A stretch of DNA of 64,000 nucleotides from contig NZ_RKMG01000003.1 of the NCBI RefSeq assembly GCF_003797145.1, positions 51,098 through 115,097 on the forward strand, written 5' to 3'. This document shows, piece after piece, positions 18,069-27,599 of the stretch. The notes below the pieces were generated by a model. That model was not told the origin of the DNA. It saw only the letters and a list, made by a program, of their open reading frames with translations, and made no database searches. The position numbers and the translations under genes are program-made. Every line of letters starts with the position of its first letter. Positions within the stretch are counted from its first letter, which is position 1. Source of the stretch: Aerococcus agrisoli. Its GTDB lineage: Bacteria; Bacillota; Bacilli; Lactobacillales; Aerococcaceae.

Positions 18069-18297
18069 GTACAGAATGAAACTTCATTCTGTACGATTTT
18101 ATAGATTAGTCCCGAATAGTCGCTGATTCTGTATTAGAGACATAGTGGTTTACAGAACAAGGCTCCCCATGTGTAGGATTGCTGATTTTTAGCCAGAATA
18201 TTTGGTCATTCTGGAATCAACACAATATACCGTCCCGAATGACGTATCCATTCGGGACTAATTTCCATATTTTTACAGAATATGGCTTCGTTCTGGA
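18069..18297. repeat. Array of ~40-nt-periodic hairpin units (array 1)
   Basis: Six palindromic units start near 18069, 18110, 18151, 18193, 18232 and 18276. The best are 12-bp arms at 18069-18094 (GTACAGAATGAA / TTCATTCTGTAC, 2-nt centre), 7-bp arms at 18193-18214 and 9-bp arms at 18232-18258 (GTCCCGAAT / ATTCGGGAC). The third unit is poorly paired. Arm sequences differ but each arm matches its partner. Spacers carry a loose TGATTTTTAG motif shared with array 2. No gene is visible in this 380-bp gap. Confidence 0.7.
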
Positions 18298-18321
18298 ATG
18301 TTCCAATAAAACTGGGTAACC

Positions 18322-18356
18322 AAAAACGCACTGGTGATATACACCAATGCGTTAAA
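18322..18356 (-). terminator. Terminator of the GPH transporter gene
   Basis: On the - strand AACGCA.TTGGTG pairs with CACCAG.TGCGTT around TATAT, followed by TTTGG. It lies 17 bp beyond the stop codon. Confidence 0.75.
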
Positions 18357-18372
18357 AGGAGATGCGATATGA

Positions 18373-19842
18373 TTAACCGTTGTTACGGCGATTTTCTAGG
18401 ATTGCTGCATTTTCGTTTACCTTGTTTTTACCTAATGGGAAGATAAATACTAATGATAGGGCAGCTAATAGAAAGGCAATGGCAGGTATGATTGTACCAA
18501 GGTTAAAGATACCATTTAAAACTTCTTCAGATTGTGCAACGGCACCTGATTGGTAACCGACTGCTGAAAGGGCGATACCAGATACACCACCAGCAATGGC
18601 TTGACCCATTTTACGTGAGAATGAATATAGAGAGTAAACTTGGCCATCTTGACGGTGATGTGTTTCAATTTCGATATGATCAATAACATCAGTAATCATA
18701 GCCCAGATAACAACGTTAAAGCTGAAGAATCCAAACATACCAACGGCAGCAAATGCCATGTATACGATTACATTTTCAGGACGGATAAAGTATAGTGAAC
18801 CGAATGCTAAGGCACTTAGACCTAATGCTAAGATACCAAATTCTTTCTTACCAATTCTGTTGGCGATAATCGGTGCGATTGGAGTAGCGATGACTAAGGC
18901 GATAATTGGGTTGATCATGTTAAATTGTGATAAGGCATCTGATGTATTGTAGACGTTAGGGAACAAGTAGTTGTTGATTGATGAGATCATCAATTGGGCT
19001 AGAATCATGAATAGAGCAGTGAAAATGATACCGATTAAAGCGCGGTTTTTCAAAGCCCCAAATGTGCCTTTGATGGTTGTCCATAATTCTTTGCCGAAAG
19101 CTTGTTTTTCAACAGTCACTGTTTCTTCAACAGACGCGGCATCAACATTCACGCGTTCAGTAGTTAGCTTGTAGCAGAAGAAGTAGAATAATACGGCTAG
19201 GATTGAGAAAACACCTGCAAGTATGGTAAAGGTGCTATCCGTTTTCACAACTTCTTGACCATTAATTGTTGAATAAATAATTAACGGGGTCACTGATCCG
19301 ATAATCAATTGGGCTAATGTCGCACCCATTGAACGGAATTGAGATAGTTGCGTACGTTCAGTAGGGTTACTTGTAATGGCTGCTTGCATTGAGCCATACG
19401 GGATATTGATTGCTGTATAGAAAATTGATCCATATAGCAAGTAAGTGATGTACATATATACAATTTTAAAGCCCATACCCATGTCTTGAAGACCAGTTTG
19501 GTAGATAAGGAAACTTGAAATGGCAACAGGTCCAGCAATACGACGAATCCAAGGTCTAAACTTACCTTCGTTAGTTCGAGCGGACTTGTCCACGATAATC
19601 CCCATACCGACATCAGTGAAAGCATCCACAAAGCGGGCGATCATTAATAGCAAACCGACTTGTGCTGCAGACACACCCCAAACTTCTGTATAGAAGACCA
19701 TCAAGAACATGGATTGAAGCATGAAGGTCATGTCATTACCCAAATCCCCGAACATATAACCAATTTTGTCACGCATGCCAAAAGGGCGAGCGTCATTTTC
19801 AGAATTGGTGATTACCTTTTTTGTTGTAGTACCTTGTGCCAT
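18373..19842 (-). CDS. GPH-family sugar:cation symporter (MFS)
   Basis: A 489-residue transporter of the glycoside-pentoside-hexuronide family with about 12 membrane segments. The N-terminal region (RDKIGYMFGDLGNDMTF) and FTDVGMGIIVDKSARTNEGKFRPWI, matching the family D-x-x-M-G/GKFRPW loop, are diagnostic. The start at 19842 is set by AAGGAGG 7-8 bases upstream; a longer frame to 19914 lacks such a site. There is no IIA-like C-terminal domain, so PTS regulation is not built in. The substrate is unknown: no glycosidase lies beside it. Upstream are several cre-like sites, so CcpA control is likely. Confidence 0.85.
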   Translation of the reverse strand: MAQGTTTKKVITNSENDARPFGMRDKIGYMFGDLGNDMTFMLQSMFLMVFYTEVWGVSAAQVGLLLMIARFVDAFTDVGMGIIVDKSARTNEGKFRPWIRRIAGPVAISSFLIYQTGLQDMGMGFKIVYMYITYLLYGSIFYTAINIPYGSMQAAITSNPTERTQLSQFRSMGATLAQLIIGSVTPLIIYSTINGQEVVKTDSTFTILAGVFSILAVLFYFFCYKLTTERVNVDAASVEETVTVEKQAFGKELWTTIKGTFGALKNRALIGIIFTALFMILAQLMISSINNYLFPNVYNTSDALSQFNMINPIIALVIATPIAPIIANRIGKKEFGILALGLSALAFGSLYFIRPENVIVYMAFAAVGMFGFFSFNVVIWAMITDVIDHIEIETHHRQDGQVYSLYSFSRKMGQAIAGGVSGIALSAVGYQSGAVAQSEEVLNGIFNLGTIIPAIAFLLAALSLVFIFPLGKNKVNENAAILENRRNNG

Positions 19843-19889
19843 AATTTCCTCCTTCTGGTCTATTCTTCGCAGACCATCTTGTAGTGGTA

Positions 19890-19903
19890 AAAAAACGCTT
19901 ACA
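19890..19903 (-). promoter_or_regulatory. cre-like site 1 upstream of the GPH transporter
   Basis: On the - strand TGTAAGCGTTTTTT matches the CcpA operator consensus TGWAANCGNTNWCA at 12 of 14 positions. It lies 48 bp before the start codon. Confidence 0.45.
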
Positions 19904-19966
19904 AATATTTGCAAAAATTAACTTGTGATATCGTTCACTAATACATCTGGGAATGATGCGTCGTTG

Positions 19967-19981
19967 TGAAAGCGTTTAACA
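19967..19981 (-). promoter_or_regulatory. cre-like site 2 upstream of the GPH transporter
   Basis: The + strand reads TGAAAGCGTTTAACA. The inner AAGCGTTT core is perfect, but the ends are offset by one base against the 14-mer consensus. Confidence 0.45.
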
Positions 19982-20106
19982 TAAAGAAATTATAGAACAA
20001 AAGTGTTAAAAGTGTAACCTTTTTATTGTAAAAATTGCTAAATGACCCAAATTTTACCCAAAAACCGTTTATAATCCGCCTAAATATGTGAAAAAAGTAC
20101 AACGAA

Positions 20107-20120
20107 TGTATTCGCTTACA
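20107..20120. promoter_or_regulatory. cre-like site 3 between the GPH transporter and pepV
   Basis: TGTAAGCGAATACA on the - strand matches the cre consensus at 13 of 14 positions. It sits in a 436-bp intergenic space that otherwise holds only the two divergent promoter regions. Confidence 0.5.
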
Positions 20121-20278
20121 TATCTGCAAAGTTTTGTTGCATTTCGGTGAACATTGCAAATTTATCCTTTTCGTCTAACCTCTGCGGTTCTACTTACAAT
20201 TTAATAGTCGAATCAAGTGAGTTTATCGCGAATCTGTGGTAAAATAGGTAACGTAGATAATTAACTAGGAGGATTCTT

Positions 20279-21685
20279 ATGACAATTAATTGGCAAGAAG
20301 AAATCAACAATCGTAAAGATGACTTAATGAAAGACTTATTCACTTTATTAAGTGTAAATAGTGTCCGTGACGACAGTAAGGCAACTGCTGATGCGCCAGT
20401 GGGACCAGGTCCAAAAGAAGCATTAGAAGTATTCTTAAAAATTGCTGACCGTGATGGATTTACAACGAAAAATGTTGATAATCTTGCAGGTCATGCAGAA
20501 TATGGTGAAGGTGACGAAACGCTAGGTGTGTTAGCACACGTAGACGTTGTACCTGTTGATGATAAATGGGACACTGATCCATTTAAACCTGAAGTACGCG
20601 ATGAACGTATTTATGCGCGTGGTGCTTCTGATGACAAGGGTCCTTTAATGGCTGCTTACTACGGCTTGAAAGTAATTAAAGAATTAGGTTTACCAGTGGC
20701 GAAACGTGTTCGTTTTATCATTGGTACGGATGAAGAAAGTGAATGGAAGGGTGTTACACGCTACTTTGAAGTAGAAGACAAACCTGACTTCGGTTTCTCT
20801 CCGGATGCTGATTTCCCAATTATTAATGGTGAAAAAGGTATGTACTCTGCAAAATTAATTTTCGACAACCGTAGCGAAAAATTAGTTTCGTTTGAAGGTG
20901 GCCTTCGTGAAAACATGGTACCAGGTGAAGCACATGCAGTTGTAACTGGCATTAAAGCAGATGCTGATCAAATCATTGCAGATTTCCAAGCAGCAAATCC
21001 TGATATCACAATTATCACAAGCCAAGACAATGATGAATATACCATTACTGTTGAAGGGAAAGCTGTCCATGCAATGAACCCAAGTGTTGGTTTCAATGCT
21101 GCAACTTTCTTAGCTAAATTGTTATTACAATTAGATGATGACTTAGCGAAAGATGATATTTTACGATTCTTAGGTGAATTGGTACATGAAGACTTCTACG
21201 GTGAACGTTTAGGTATCGCACATGAAGATGAAATCATGGGTACAGTAACTGTTAACCCTGGTTTAGTTGGTGAAGAAGATGGCAAATTATACACTGTCTT
21301 AAATATCCGCGTACCTCGTGGTAAAGAATACAGTGAAATTGATGCGACATTCGCAGAACATGGTGAAACTTACCACTATACATTTGTAGATGGTACGAAA
21401 ACAAACAAAAAACCTCACTATGTACCAGCGGATGATCCATTGGTGCAAACTTTATTAGCCGTTTACGAACGTCAAACTGGTGAAAAAGGTCATGAACGTT
21501 CAATCGGTGGTGGTACTTATGGTCGTCTATTAGAACGTGGGGTTGCCTATGGTGCATTATTCCCAGATTCAATCGACACGATGCACCAAGCAAATGAATT
21601 CTTAGCCGTACGTGATTTATTACGTTCAGCTGCAATTTATGCTGAAGCAATCTATGAATTGATTAAACCAGAAGAAGCAAAATAA
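20279..21685 (+). CDS. pepV: PepV, M20 family dipeptidase
   Basis: A zinc dipeptidase of 468 residues, typical for lactic acid bacteria, which releases amino acids from dipeptides in the cytoplasm. Metal and catalytic residues match PepV by position: H87 and D89 in LAHVDVVP, D119 in GASDDKGP, and E152-E153 in GTDEESEWKG. The lid domain runs roughly from 190 to 380, and the C-terminal His is in DTMHQANEF. CTAGGAGG precedes ATG 20279. It is followed 4 bp later by a methyltransferase gene, so the two may be co-transcribed. Confidence 0.95.
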   Translation: MTINWQEEINNRKDDLMKDLFTLLSVNSVRDDSKATADAPVGPGPKEALEVFLKIADRDGFTTKNVDNLAGHAEYGEGDETLGVLAHVDVVPVDDKWDTDPFKPEVRDERIYARGASDDKGPLMAAYYGLKVIKELGLPVAKRVRFIIGTDEESEWKGVTRYFEVEDKPDFGFSPDADFPIINGEKGMYSAKLIFDNRSEKLVSFEGGLRENMVPGEAHAVVTGIKADADQIIADFQAANPDITIITSQDNDEYTITVEGKAVHAMNPSVGFNAATFLAKLLLQLDDDLAKDDILRFLGELVHEDFYGERLGIAHEDEIMGTVTVNPGLVGEEDGKLYTVLNIRVPRGKEYSEIDATFAEHGETYHYTFVDGTKTNKKPHYVPADDPLVQTLLAVYERQTGEKGHERSIGGGTYGRLLERGVAYGALFPDSIDTMHQANEFLAVRDLLRSAAIYAEAIYELIKPEEAK

Positions 21686-21689
21686 TCTT

Positions 21690-22484
21690 ATGGTAGAAAA
21701 AATCATTACTTCGGTCCAAAATGCCCGAATCAAAGAGCTAAAAAAATTATTTACCCGCAAAGGACGTAAAAAAGCTGGTCAATATATTTTAGAAGGACCA
21801 CACTTGGTTGATATGGCGATACAAGCCAAGGCAGATATCGATATGATCTACTATGTACCAGAAAGTAGTCATGCCCATATTGAAAAATTTAAAAGTATGG
21901 ACGATAACCTACCTTTCACCCAAGTGACCCCTGAAGTGGCTAAAAGCCTTAGTCAAACGGAGCAACATCAAGATATTTTTGCGGTTGCAACCTTGCCTGA
22001 AGCCAAAACGATTGATTTCGACCACTTAAATGATGCCGTTTTGATTTTGGACCAAGTCCAAGATCCCGGTAACCTTGGGACAATCATCCGTACTGCGGAT
22101 GCCTTTGGATACCGCGATGTCATCTTAGGTAAGGGAACGGTTGATTTGTTTAATGATAAAGTTTTACGGTCTATGCAAGGTTCACACTTTGCAGTCAATA
22201 CCTATGAACTGGATTTAGACGAAGCCATACCAGCTTTAAAAGCACATGATTATTTTATTGCTACAACCGAACTAAATGACCAAGCACACGCATCCAATGC
22301 CTTTGACTTACAAAGCAAAGGTAAATGGGCGATTGTGTTAGGTAATGAAGGAAATGGCGTAAGCCAATTGGTCCAAGATATGACCGATGTATCTTTATAT
22401 ATTCCAATGGTCGGCTCTGCCGAATCATTAAATGTTGCCATTGCAGGCGCAATTGTCATGTATCAATTTCCACCCAAATCTTGA
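21690..22484 (+). CDS. SpoU/TrmH-family RNA 2'-O-methyltransferase
   Basis: A 264-residue SPOUT methyltransferase with an N-terminal substrate-binding domain (residues 1-105) and the three SpoU motifs: DQVQDPGNLGTIIRTADAFG, LGNEGNGVS and IPMVGSAESLNVAIAGAIVM. Proteins of this type 2'-O-methylate tRNA or 23S rRNA. The S-adenosylmethionine knot is complete. The target nucleotide cannot be read from sequence, so I leave the symbol empty. Confidence 0.88.
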   Translation: MVEKIITSVQNARIKELKKLFTRKGRKKAGQYILEGPHLVDMAIQAKADIDMIYYVPESSHAHIEKFKSMDDNLPFTQVTPEVAKSLSQTEQHQDIFAVATLPEAKTIDFDHLNDAVLILDQVQDPGNLGTIIRTADAFGYRDVILGKGTVDLFNDKVLRSMQGSHFAVNTYELDLDEAIPALKAHDYFIATTELNDQAHASNAFDLQSKGKWAIVLGNEGNGVSQLVQDMTDVSLYIPMVGSAESLNVAIAGAIVMYQFPPKS

Positions 22485-22611
22485 TAAATTCTTATCGATA
22501 TACTTCTAAATTTTGAAGCAATTCGTGATATGCTTAGCAATAACGAATCTCGAAAGGCTGTTAGTTGGAAAACGAGCTGAAAGTATGTATTTGTCGAAAA
22601 AAGGTGATTAT

Positions 22612-23241
22612 GTGAACGAACAAGAAGAACATTATTTTTGGGAAGATGATAAGGAATATATGGCAATCATTGCGGATACCAAGGATCATCCCTTTGTGAC
22701 GGACCTAGCGTATTATAAGCAACATGTGCATGGTAATCGCTTGACCCACTCCTACCTTGTGTCTTATATGTCTTACCGATTAGCTAAAAATCTACATTGG
22801 GACTATAAGGCTTGCGCAAGGGCAGGATTGTTACATGATTTATTCTATTATGTACCTGGTGAAGTGACTTTTTCCAAAGGGTCACATTTACGAAACCATC
22901 CCAAAATTGCATTGATTAATGCACGGATAGTAACGGATTTATCAGAGGTCGAAGAGGATATCATCTTGAAACATATGTGGCTAGCCACACCAGAATTCCC
23001 TAAATATAAAGAATCTTATTTACTAACCTTTGTGGACAAATATATTGCCACAGAAGACTTTGTCAAACCAAGTTTGGCTAATTTCTCTTTAAGCAAGCTG
23101 ACCAAAGCATTCAAAACCTTTGTCGGCAAGCTTGTTATTCCAGCATTGAGCGGACGGAAACATAAAGAAGTCCCAGTAGAAGAAAAAATCGAATTAATAG
23201 AAACCCAAAAGGAGATAGATGAAAATGGAAATTACAATTAA
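22612..23241 (+). CDS. HD-domain phosphohydrolase-like protein
   Basis: The product has a metal-binding HD fold: HGNRLTHSYLVSYMSYRLA, then GLLHDLFYY with the His-Asp doublet, and a later histidine (LKHMW) and Asp (FVDKYIA). Such proteins hydrolyse phosphoesters or nucleotides; the substrate is unknown. GTG 22612 with AAAAGGTGATT upstream gives 209 residues. A TTG at 22513 would add 33 residues but lacks a good ribosome binding site. It overlaps the HxlR regulator by 23 bp. Confidence 0.72.
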   Translation: MNEQEEHYFWEDDKEYMAIIADTKDHPFVTDLAYYKQHVHGNRLTHSYLVSYMSYRLAKNLHWDYKACARAGLLHDLFYYVPGEVTFSKGSHLRNHPKIALINARIVTDLSEVEEDIILKHMWLATPEFPKYKESYLLTFVDKYIATEDFVKPSLANFSLSKLTKAFKTFVGKLVIPALSGRKHKEVPVEEKIELIETQKEIDENGNYN

Positions 23242-23569
23242 ACAAGAATCGCTGCCAGTAATGTGCGCGAAAATGGAACATGCATGTAAGGTAATTGGTA
23301 AAAAATGGAATAGCTTAATCATTGAAGTATTACTTGCTACACCTTTACGTTTTGGTCAATTACGCGACTCAATCAACGGTATTTCTGACCGTGTATTGAT
23401 TGAACGTCTTCGTGAATTGAGCGAAGAAGGTATCGTATGCAAAGAGGAAACAGAAGTAAATGGCCACATGGTGACAATTTACAATTTGACTGAAAAAGGC
23501 CAAGATTTACAAAAAATCTTCAATAGCTTACACGTTTGGGCGGATGAATGGATGGAACCAGCCGAATAA
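23219..23569 (+). CDS. HxlR-family winged-helix transcriptional regulator
   Basis: A 116-residue MarR-like winged-helix protein of the HxlR family. CKVIGKKWNSLIIEVLLATPLRFGQLRDSINGISDRVLIERLRELSEEG covers the recognition helix, and the N-terminal part carries Cys residues (C15, C23) that may sense redox or thiol stress as in some homologues. AAAAGGAGAT precedes ATG 23219. The overlap with the HD gene suggests one transcript. Targets are unknown. Confidence 0.85.
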   Translation: MKMEITIKQESLPVMCAKMEHACKVIGKKWNSLIIEVLLATPLRFGQLRDSINGISDRVLIERLRELSEEGIVCKEETEVNGHMVTIYNLTEKGQDLQKIFNSLHVWADEWMEPAE

Positions 23570-23571
23570 GG

Positions 23572-23858
23572 TTGACAAAATACTAGAAACCGCTAAAATA
23601 TAATAGAAATTACCTTAACAGAAGACAACAATTCAAAAATACTTATTGCCCAGAGAGTAAGTGCTTGCTGCAAAACTTACCAATAAGTTTGAATTGTTTT
23701 CACTTCTAGAGTAGGCATTCGGGAGAATAGCAATATTCAAAAGAGTGTCCGGTCGACCCGTTAAAACGATTAATGAGTGCTAGTGTAGGAAACTATACTG
23801 GAATCAGGGTGGTACCACGGTCTTTCGTCCCTAGTTTTAGGGATGGAAGGCTTTTTTT
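23572..23858 (+). promoter_or_regulatory. T-box leader of pheST, with promoter
   Basis: Promoter TTGACA (23572-23577), 16 bp, TAAAAT (23594-23599). Stem I is closed by AGAAG/CTTCT, followed inward by AACAATTC.../GAATTGTT. Between these helices on the 3' side is TTC at 23699-23701, a phenylalanine codon, the specifier. CAGAGAGTAAGTG is the AG-bulge region. T-box AGGGTGGTACCACGG is at 23806-23820. The specifier agrees with the downstream pheS and pheT. Confidence 0.92.
23821..23858 (+). terminator. Terminator of the pheST T-box
   Basis: TCTTTCGTCCCTA pairs with TAGGGATGGAAGG (with G-U pairs) around GTTT, followed by CTTTTTTT. Confidence 0.9.
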
Positions 23859-23985
23859 GTGCGTATAGGAGTGCTTATTTTTTGAAAAGGATAGGACTCA
23901 ACAATACAAGATGACACAAAATTCACTAGCACCATCCATTTTAACCCGTCACTCACCACATACAACAATATGAAGGAGATGCAAA

Positions 23986-25032
23986 ATGAGTATTGTAGAA
24001 GATTTACAAGCAATCGAAAACCAAATTGCACAAGAAATTGAAGCAACAGCAAACTTGGCAGATGTCAAAGCCGTTCGCGTGAAATATTTAGGGAAAAAAG
24101 GACCAATTACAGAAGCCTTACGTGGTATGCGTGATTTATCAGCTGAAGAACGTCCAAAAGTTGGTGCATACGCCAATGAATTAAAAAATAAAGCGGAAGC
24201 TAAACTACGAGAAAAAGAAATAGCTTTCCAAGCAGCAGCTTTAAATGAAAAATTACAAGCTGAAGCAATCGACGTGACTTTACCAGGTGAAAAACTGACT
24301 ACAGGTACAAAACACGTCTTAACACAAGTAATGGAAGAAATCGAAGACTTATTCGTTTCAATGGGTTACGAAGTCGTAGAAGGGCCAGAAATTGAATCAG
24401 ATTTCTACAACTTTGAACGTATGAACTTAGCCAAAGATCACCCAGCACGTGACATGCAAGATACTTTCTACATCAATGATGAAGTATTGCTACGTACGCA
24501 TACATCACCAGTACAAGCTCGTGCAATGGATGCCCATGATTTCTCAGCAGGTCCATTAAAAATGATCTCACCAGGTAAAGTTTACCGTCGTGACGATGAT
24601 GATGCGACCCACTCTCACCAATTCCATCAAATTGAAGGTTTAGTAGTAGATCATAATGTATCATTGGCTGACTTAAAAGGTACCTTAGAATTATTTGCCC
24701 GTCACATGTTTGGTGAAGATACTGAAGTACGTTTACGTCCAAGTTACTTCCCATTCACTGAACCATCTGTAGAAATCGATGTAACATGTTTCAAATGTGG
24801 TGGCGATGGCTGCAACATCTGTAAACAATCTGGTTGGATTGAAATCTTAGGTGGTGGTATGGTTCACCCGAACGTACTTGAAATGGCTGGTATCGATTCA
24901 AAAGAATACGCTGGTTTCGCCTTTGGTTTAGGACCAGACCGTGTTGCAATGTTGAAATATGGTATTGACGACATTCGTCATTTTTACCAAAATGATTTAC
25001 GATTCTTAAAACAATTTACGGAAGAGGGGTAA
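23986..25032 (+). CDS. pheS: PheS, phenylalanyl-tRNA synthetase alpha subunit
   Basis: Class II catalytic subunit of the (alpha-beta)2 enzyme, 348 residues. An N-terminal coiled-coil (1-90) binds tRNA. Class II motif 2 lies around [27 protein letters not shown], and motif 3 is [22 protein letters not shown] at the C-terminus. [18 protein letters not shown] segment carries the usual four Cys. AAGGAGATG precedes ATG 23986. pheT follows 7 bp later. Confidence 0.98.
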   Translation: MSIVEDLQAIENQIAQEIEATANLADVKAVRVKYLGKKGPITEALRGMRDLSAEERPKVGAYANELKNKAEAKLREKEIAFQAAALNEKLQAEAIDVTLPGEKLTTGTKHVLTQVMEEIEDLFVSMGYEVVEGPEIESDFYNFERMNLAKDHPARDMQDTFYINDEVLLRTHTSPVQARAMDAHDFSAGPLKMISPGKVYRRDDDDATHSHQFHQIEGLVVDHNVSLADLKGTLELFARHMFGEDTEVRLRPSYFPFTEPSVEIDVTCFKCGGDGCNICKQSGWIEILGGGMVHPNVLEMAGIDSKEYAGFAFGLGPDRVAMLKYGIDDIRHFYQNDLRFLKQFTEEG

Positions 25033-25039
25033 GCAATCA

Positions 25040-27469
25040 ATGAAAGTATCATATAAATGGTTGAATGAATTTATCGATCTTGCTGACTTGAATCCGCAAG
25101 ATGTTGGGGAACGCATGTCGCGTACAGGGATCGAAGTTGACGGCGTTGAAGCATTAGGTGACGGTTTGAAGAAAATCGTTGTTGGTCACGTATTAACTTG
25201 TGAACCACATCCAGATTCAGACCACCTTTCAGTAACCACTGTAAATGTTGGCGAAGATGAACCATACCAAATCGTGTGTGGTGCACCAAACGTAGCTGCT
25301 GGTCAAAATGTTGTCGTTGCCTTACCTAACTCACGTATTGCTGGCAATGTAAAAATTAAGAAAAGTAAAATGCGCGGCGTTGTATCGCAAGGGATGATTT
25401 GTTCCTTAGAAGAAATCGGCTACGCTAACTCTGTAGTACCTAAAGAATATGCTGATGGCATCATGGTGTTACCTGAAGATGCAGTTCCAGGTACAGACAT
25501 TGTAGAATACCTACAAATGGATGACCCAATCATTGAATTAGATATCACACCTAACCGTGCTGATGCCTTTTCAATGCGTGGTGTTGCTTGGGAATTAGCG
25601 GCTGTATACAACCGTCAAGCAAACATCGAAACAACTGACACAAGCAAATATGAAGGTAAAGATTTAGCAGACGCGCTTGAATTGAAAGTGGCTGATACTG
25701 AATTAGTGCCAGAATACAATGCTTACTTAGTGAAAAATGTAAAAGTAGGACCATCTCCACTTTGGTTACAATTACGTTTAATGGCATCTGGTATCCGTCC
25801 AATTAACAATGTTGTTGACGCAACGAATTATGTTTTAATGGCAAATGGTCAACCATTACATGCCTTTGACTATGATAAATTGGCGAATAAAGTGATTGAA
25901 ACACGTTTAGCTAAAGAAGGCGAAACATTAGTCACTTTAGATGAAGTAGAACGTAAATTGTTAGATACAGATATCGTCATTACTGATGGTGAAAAACCAA
26001 TCGCTTTAGCAGGTGTGATGGGTGGTTTAGATACTGAAATCGACGAAAATACAACAAACGTATTAATCGAAGCTGCAGTTTTCGAACCAATCCACATCCG
26101 TAAAACAGCACGTCGTAACGGTTTGCATTCAGAATCATCAATGCGTAACGAACGTGGTATCAACCATGCAACTGTTGCAGAATCAGGTGCTTATGCAGCT
26201 GAATTGATGCATGAATTAGCTGGCGGTGAAATCGTTGAAGGTCGCGAACGTGTATCTGTAATCGACTTAACACCAGTTCAAGTATCATCAACTTTAACTT
26301 ACGTGAACAAACGTTTAGGTATGGACTTAAGCTATGCTGATATCGAACAAATCTTTGCACAATTACAATTCGACATCGAAGGTGACGGCGAAAACTTCAC
26401 AGTCTTCGTACCATCTCGTCGTTGGGACATTACCATTGAAGCTGATTTAGTAGAAGAAATTGCGCGTATCTATGGCTACGACAAATTACCTTCTCGCTTA
26501 CCTTCAGTAAATGCTGTAAACATGGGTTACACAGATTGGCAATTATTCAAACGTCGTACCAACGATCAAATGTTGGCAAATGGTTTCAACCAAGTAATTG
26601 GTTACTCATTAACAGGTGACAACCAAACTGTACTTGAAATGGAAAATGCTAAACCAGTAGCGTTAGACTTCCCAATGTCTGACGACCGCCGTGTGATGCG
26701 TACCAACTTATTGAGCACTTTATTAGAAATCGTTCAATACAATGTAGCGCGTAAAACAGCTGACGTAGCCATCTTCGAATCTGGCCGTGTCTTTAAATGG
26801 GCTGACGCAGCATTACCAGTTGATGAAACACATCTAGCTGCTGCTTGGACAGGTCATGCGGCAAGCAAAACTTGGAGTCATCCAGCAAAAGTTGTTGATT
26901 TCTACGACATGAAAGGTGCACTAGAAGCAGTCTTAGACAGCTTCAACCTAGACGTAGCTATCAGCTTTGAACCAGCTAGCGACTTACCAGACATGCACCC
27001 AGGCCGTACAGCCCTAGTTTACGCTGAAGCAAAAGGCCAAGAACCTGTACAATTAGGATTCATCGGACAATTACACCCATCAATTGCCGACAAATACGAC
27101 CTAAAAGATACATTAGTATTCGAAATCTCATTAGAAAAAGTATATGCCTTACCTAAAGTTGATGTGAAACAATCACCAATCGCTAAATTCCCTGGATCAG
27201 AACGTGATATCGCCATCTTAGTTGCGGACACCGTAACAAATGCTGAAATCACAGCTGCCATCGAAAAAGCATCTAAAGGTGGTATCCTTGTTGCAACTGA
27301 AATCTTCGACGTTTACCAAGGTGAACATATCGAAGATGGTAAGAAATCAATGGCTTACACATTAAAATACTTAAACCCACAAGCAACATTAACTGATGAA
27401 GAAGTAACCGCTGATGTAGCACGAATTACAGAAGCGCTAATCAACGACTTCCAAGCTGAAATCCGTTAA
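25040..27469 (+). CDS. pheT: PheT, phenylalanyl-tRNA synthetase beta subunit
   Basis: The 809-residue beta subunit has an N-terminal EMAP/tRNA-binding domain (about 40-150), the B3/B4 editing domain (about 210-390, including the GLHSESSMRNERG segment), the B5 domain (405-475), a class II-like core and a C-terminal FDX-ACB anticodon-binding domain (about 715-809). It is co-transcribed with pheS under the T-box. A terminator closes the operon. Confidence 0.98.
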   Translation: MKVSYKWLNEFIDLADLNPQDVGERMSRTGIEVDGVEALGDGLKKIVVGHVLTCEPHPDSDHLSVTTVNVGEDEPYQIVCGAPNVAAGQNVVVALPNSRIAGNVKIKKSKMRGVVSQGMICSLEEIGYANSVVPKEYADGIMVLPEDAVPGTDIVEYLQMDDPIIELDITPNRADAFSMRGVAWELAAVYNRQANIETTDTSKYEGKDLADALELKVADTELVPEYNAYLVKNVKVGPSPLWLQLRLMASGIRPINNVVDATNYVLMANGQPLHAFDYDKLANKVIETRLAKEGETLVTLDEVERKLLDTDIVITDGEKPIALAGVMGGLDTEIDENTTNVLIEAAVFEPIHIRKTARRNGLHSESSMRNERGINHATVAESGAYAAELMHELAGGEIVEGRERVSVIDLTPVQVSSTLTYVNKRLGMDLSYADIEQIFAQLQFDIEGDGENFTVFVPSRRWDITIEADLVEEIARIYGYDKLPSRLPSVNAVNMGYTDWQLFKRRTNDQMLANGFNQVIGYSLTGDNQTVLEMENAKPVALDFPMSDDRRVMRTNLLSTLLEIVQYNVARKTADVAIFESGRVFKWADAALPVDETHLAAAWTGHAASKTWSHPAKVVDFYDMKGALEAVLDSFNLDVAISFEPASDLPDMHPGRTALVYAEAKGQEPVQLGFIGQLHPSIADKYDLKDTLVFEISLEKVYALPKVDVKQSPIAKFPGSERDIAILVADTVTNAEITAAIEKASKGGILVATEIFDVYQGEHIEDGKKSMAYTLKYLNPQATLTDEEVTADVARITEALINDFQAEIR

Positions 27470-27492
27470 TAAACAGGTCGAATGACCATTTT

Positions 27493-27540
27493 AGAAGCAA
27501 CAACTCATTGATATATCCAGTGATTTGTTGCTTCTTTTCT
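27493..27540 (+). terminator. Terminator after pheT
   Basis: AGAAGCAACAA pairs with TTTGTTGCTTCT around an inner TCA/TGA extension, followed by TTTCT. Confidence 0.85.
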
Positions 27541-27549
27541 TTGATGAAA

Positions 27550-27563
27550 TGTAAACGTTCCCA
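27550..27563 (+). promoter_or_regulatory. cre site upstream of the FGGY kinase
   Basis: TGTAAACGTTCCCA matches the CcpA operator consensus TGWAANCGNTNWCA at 13 of 14 positions and lies 37 bp before the start codon, a position suited to repression. Confidence 0.6.
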
Positions 27564-27599
27564 CATGTAATTGGGAAATACTGAAAAAGAGAGGTTACT

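Noticed and set aside
21252..21650. 132-residue His-rich ORF opposite pepV
   Set aside because: It lies fully antisense to the conserved end of pepV; its composition is the mirror of pepV codons.
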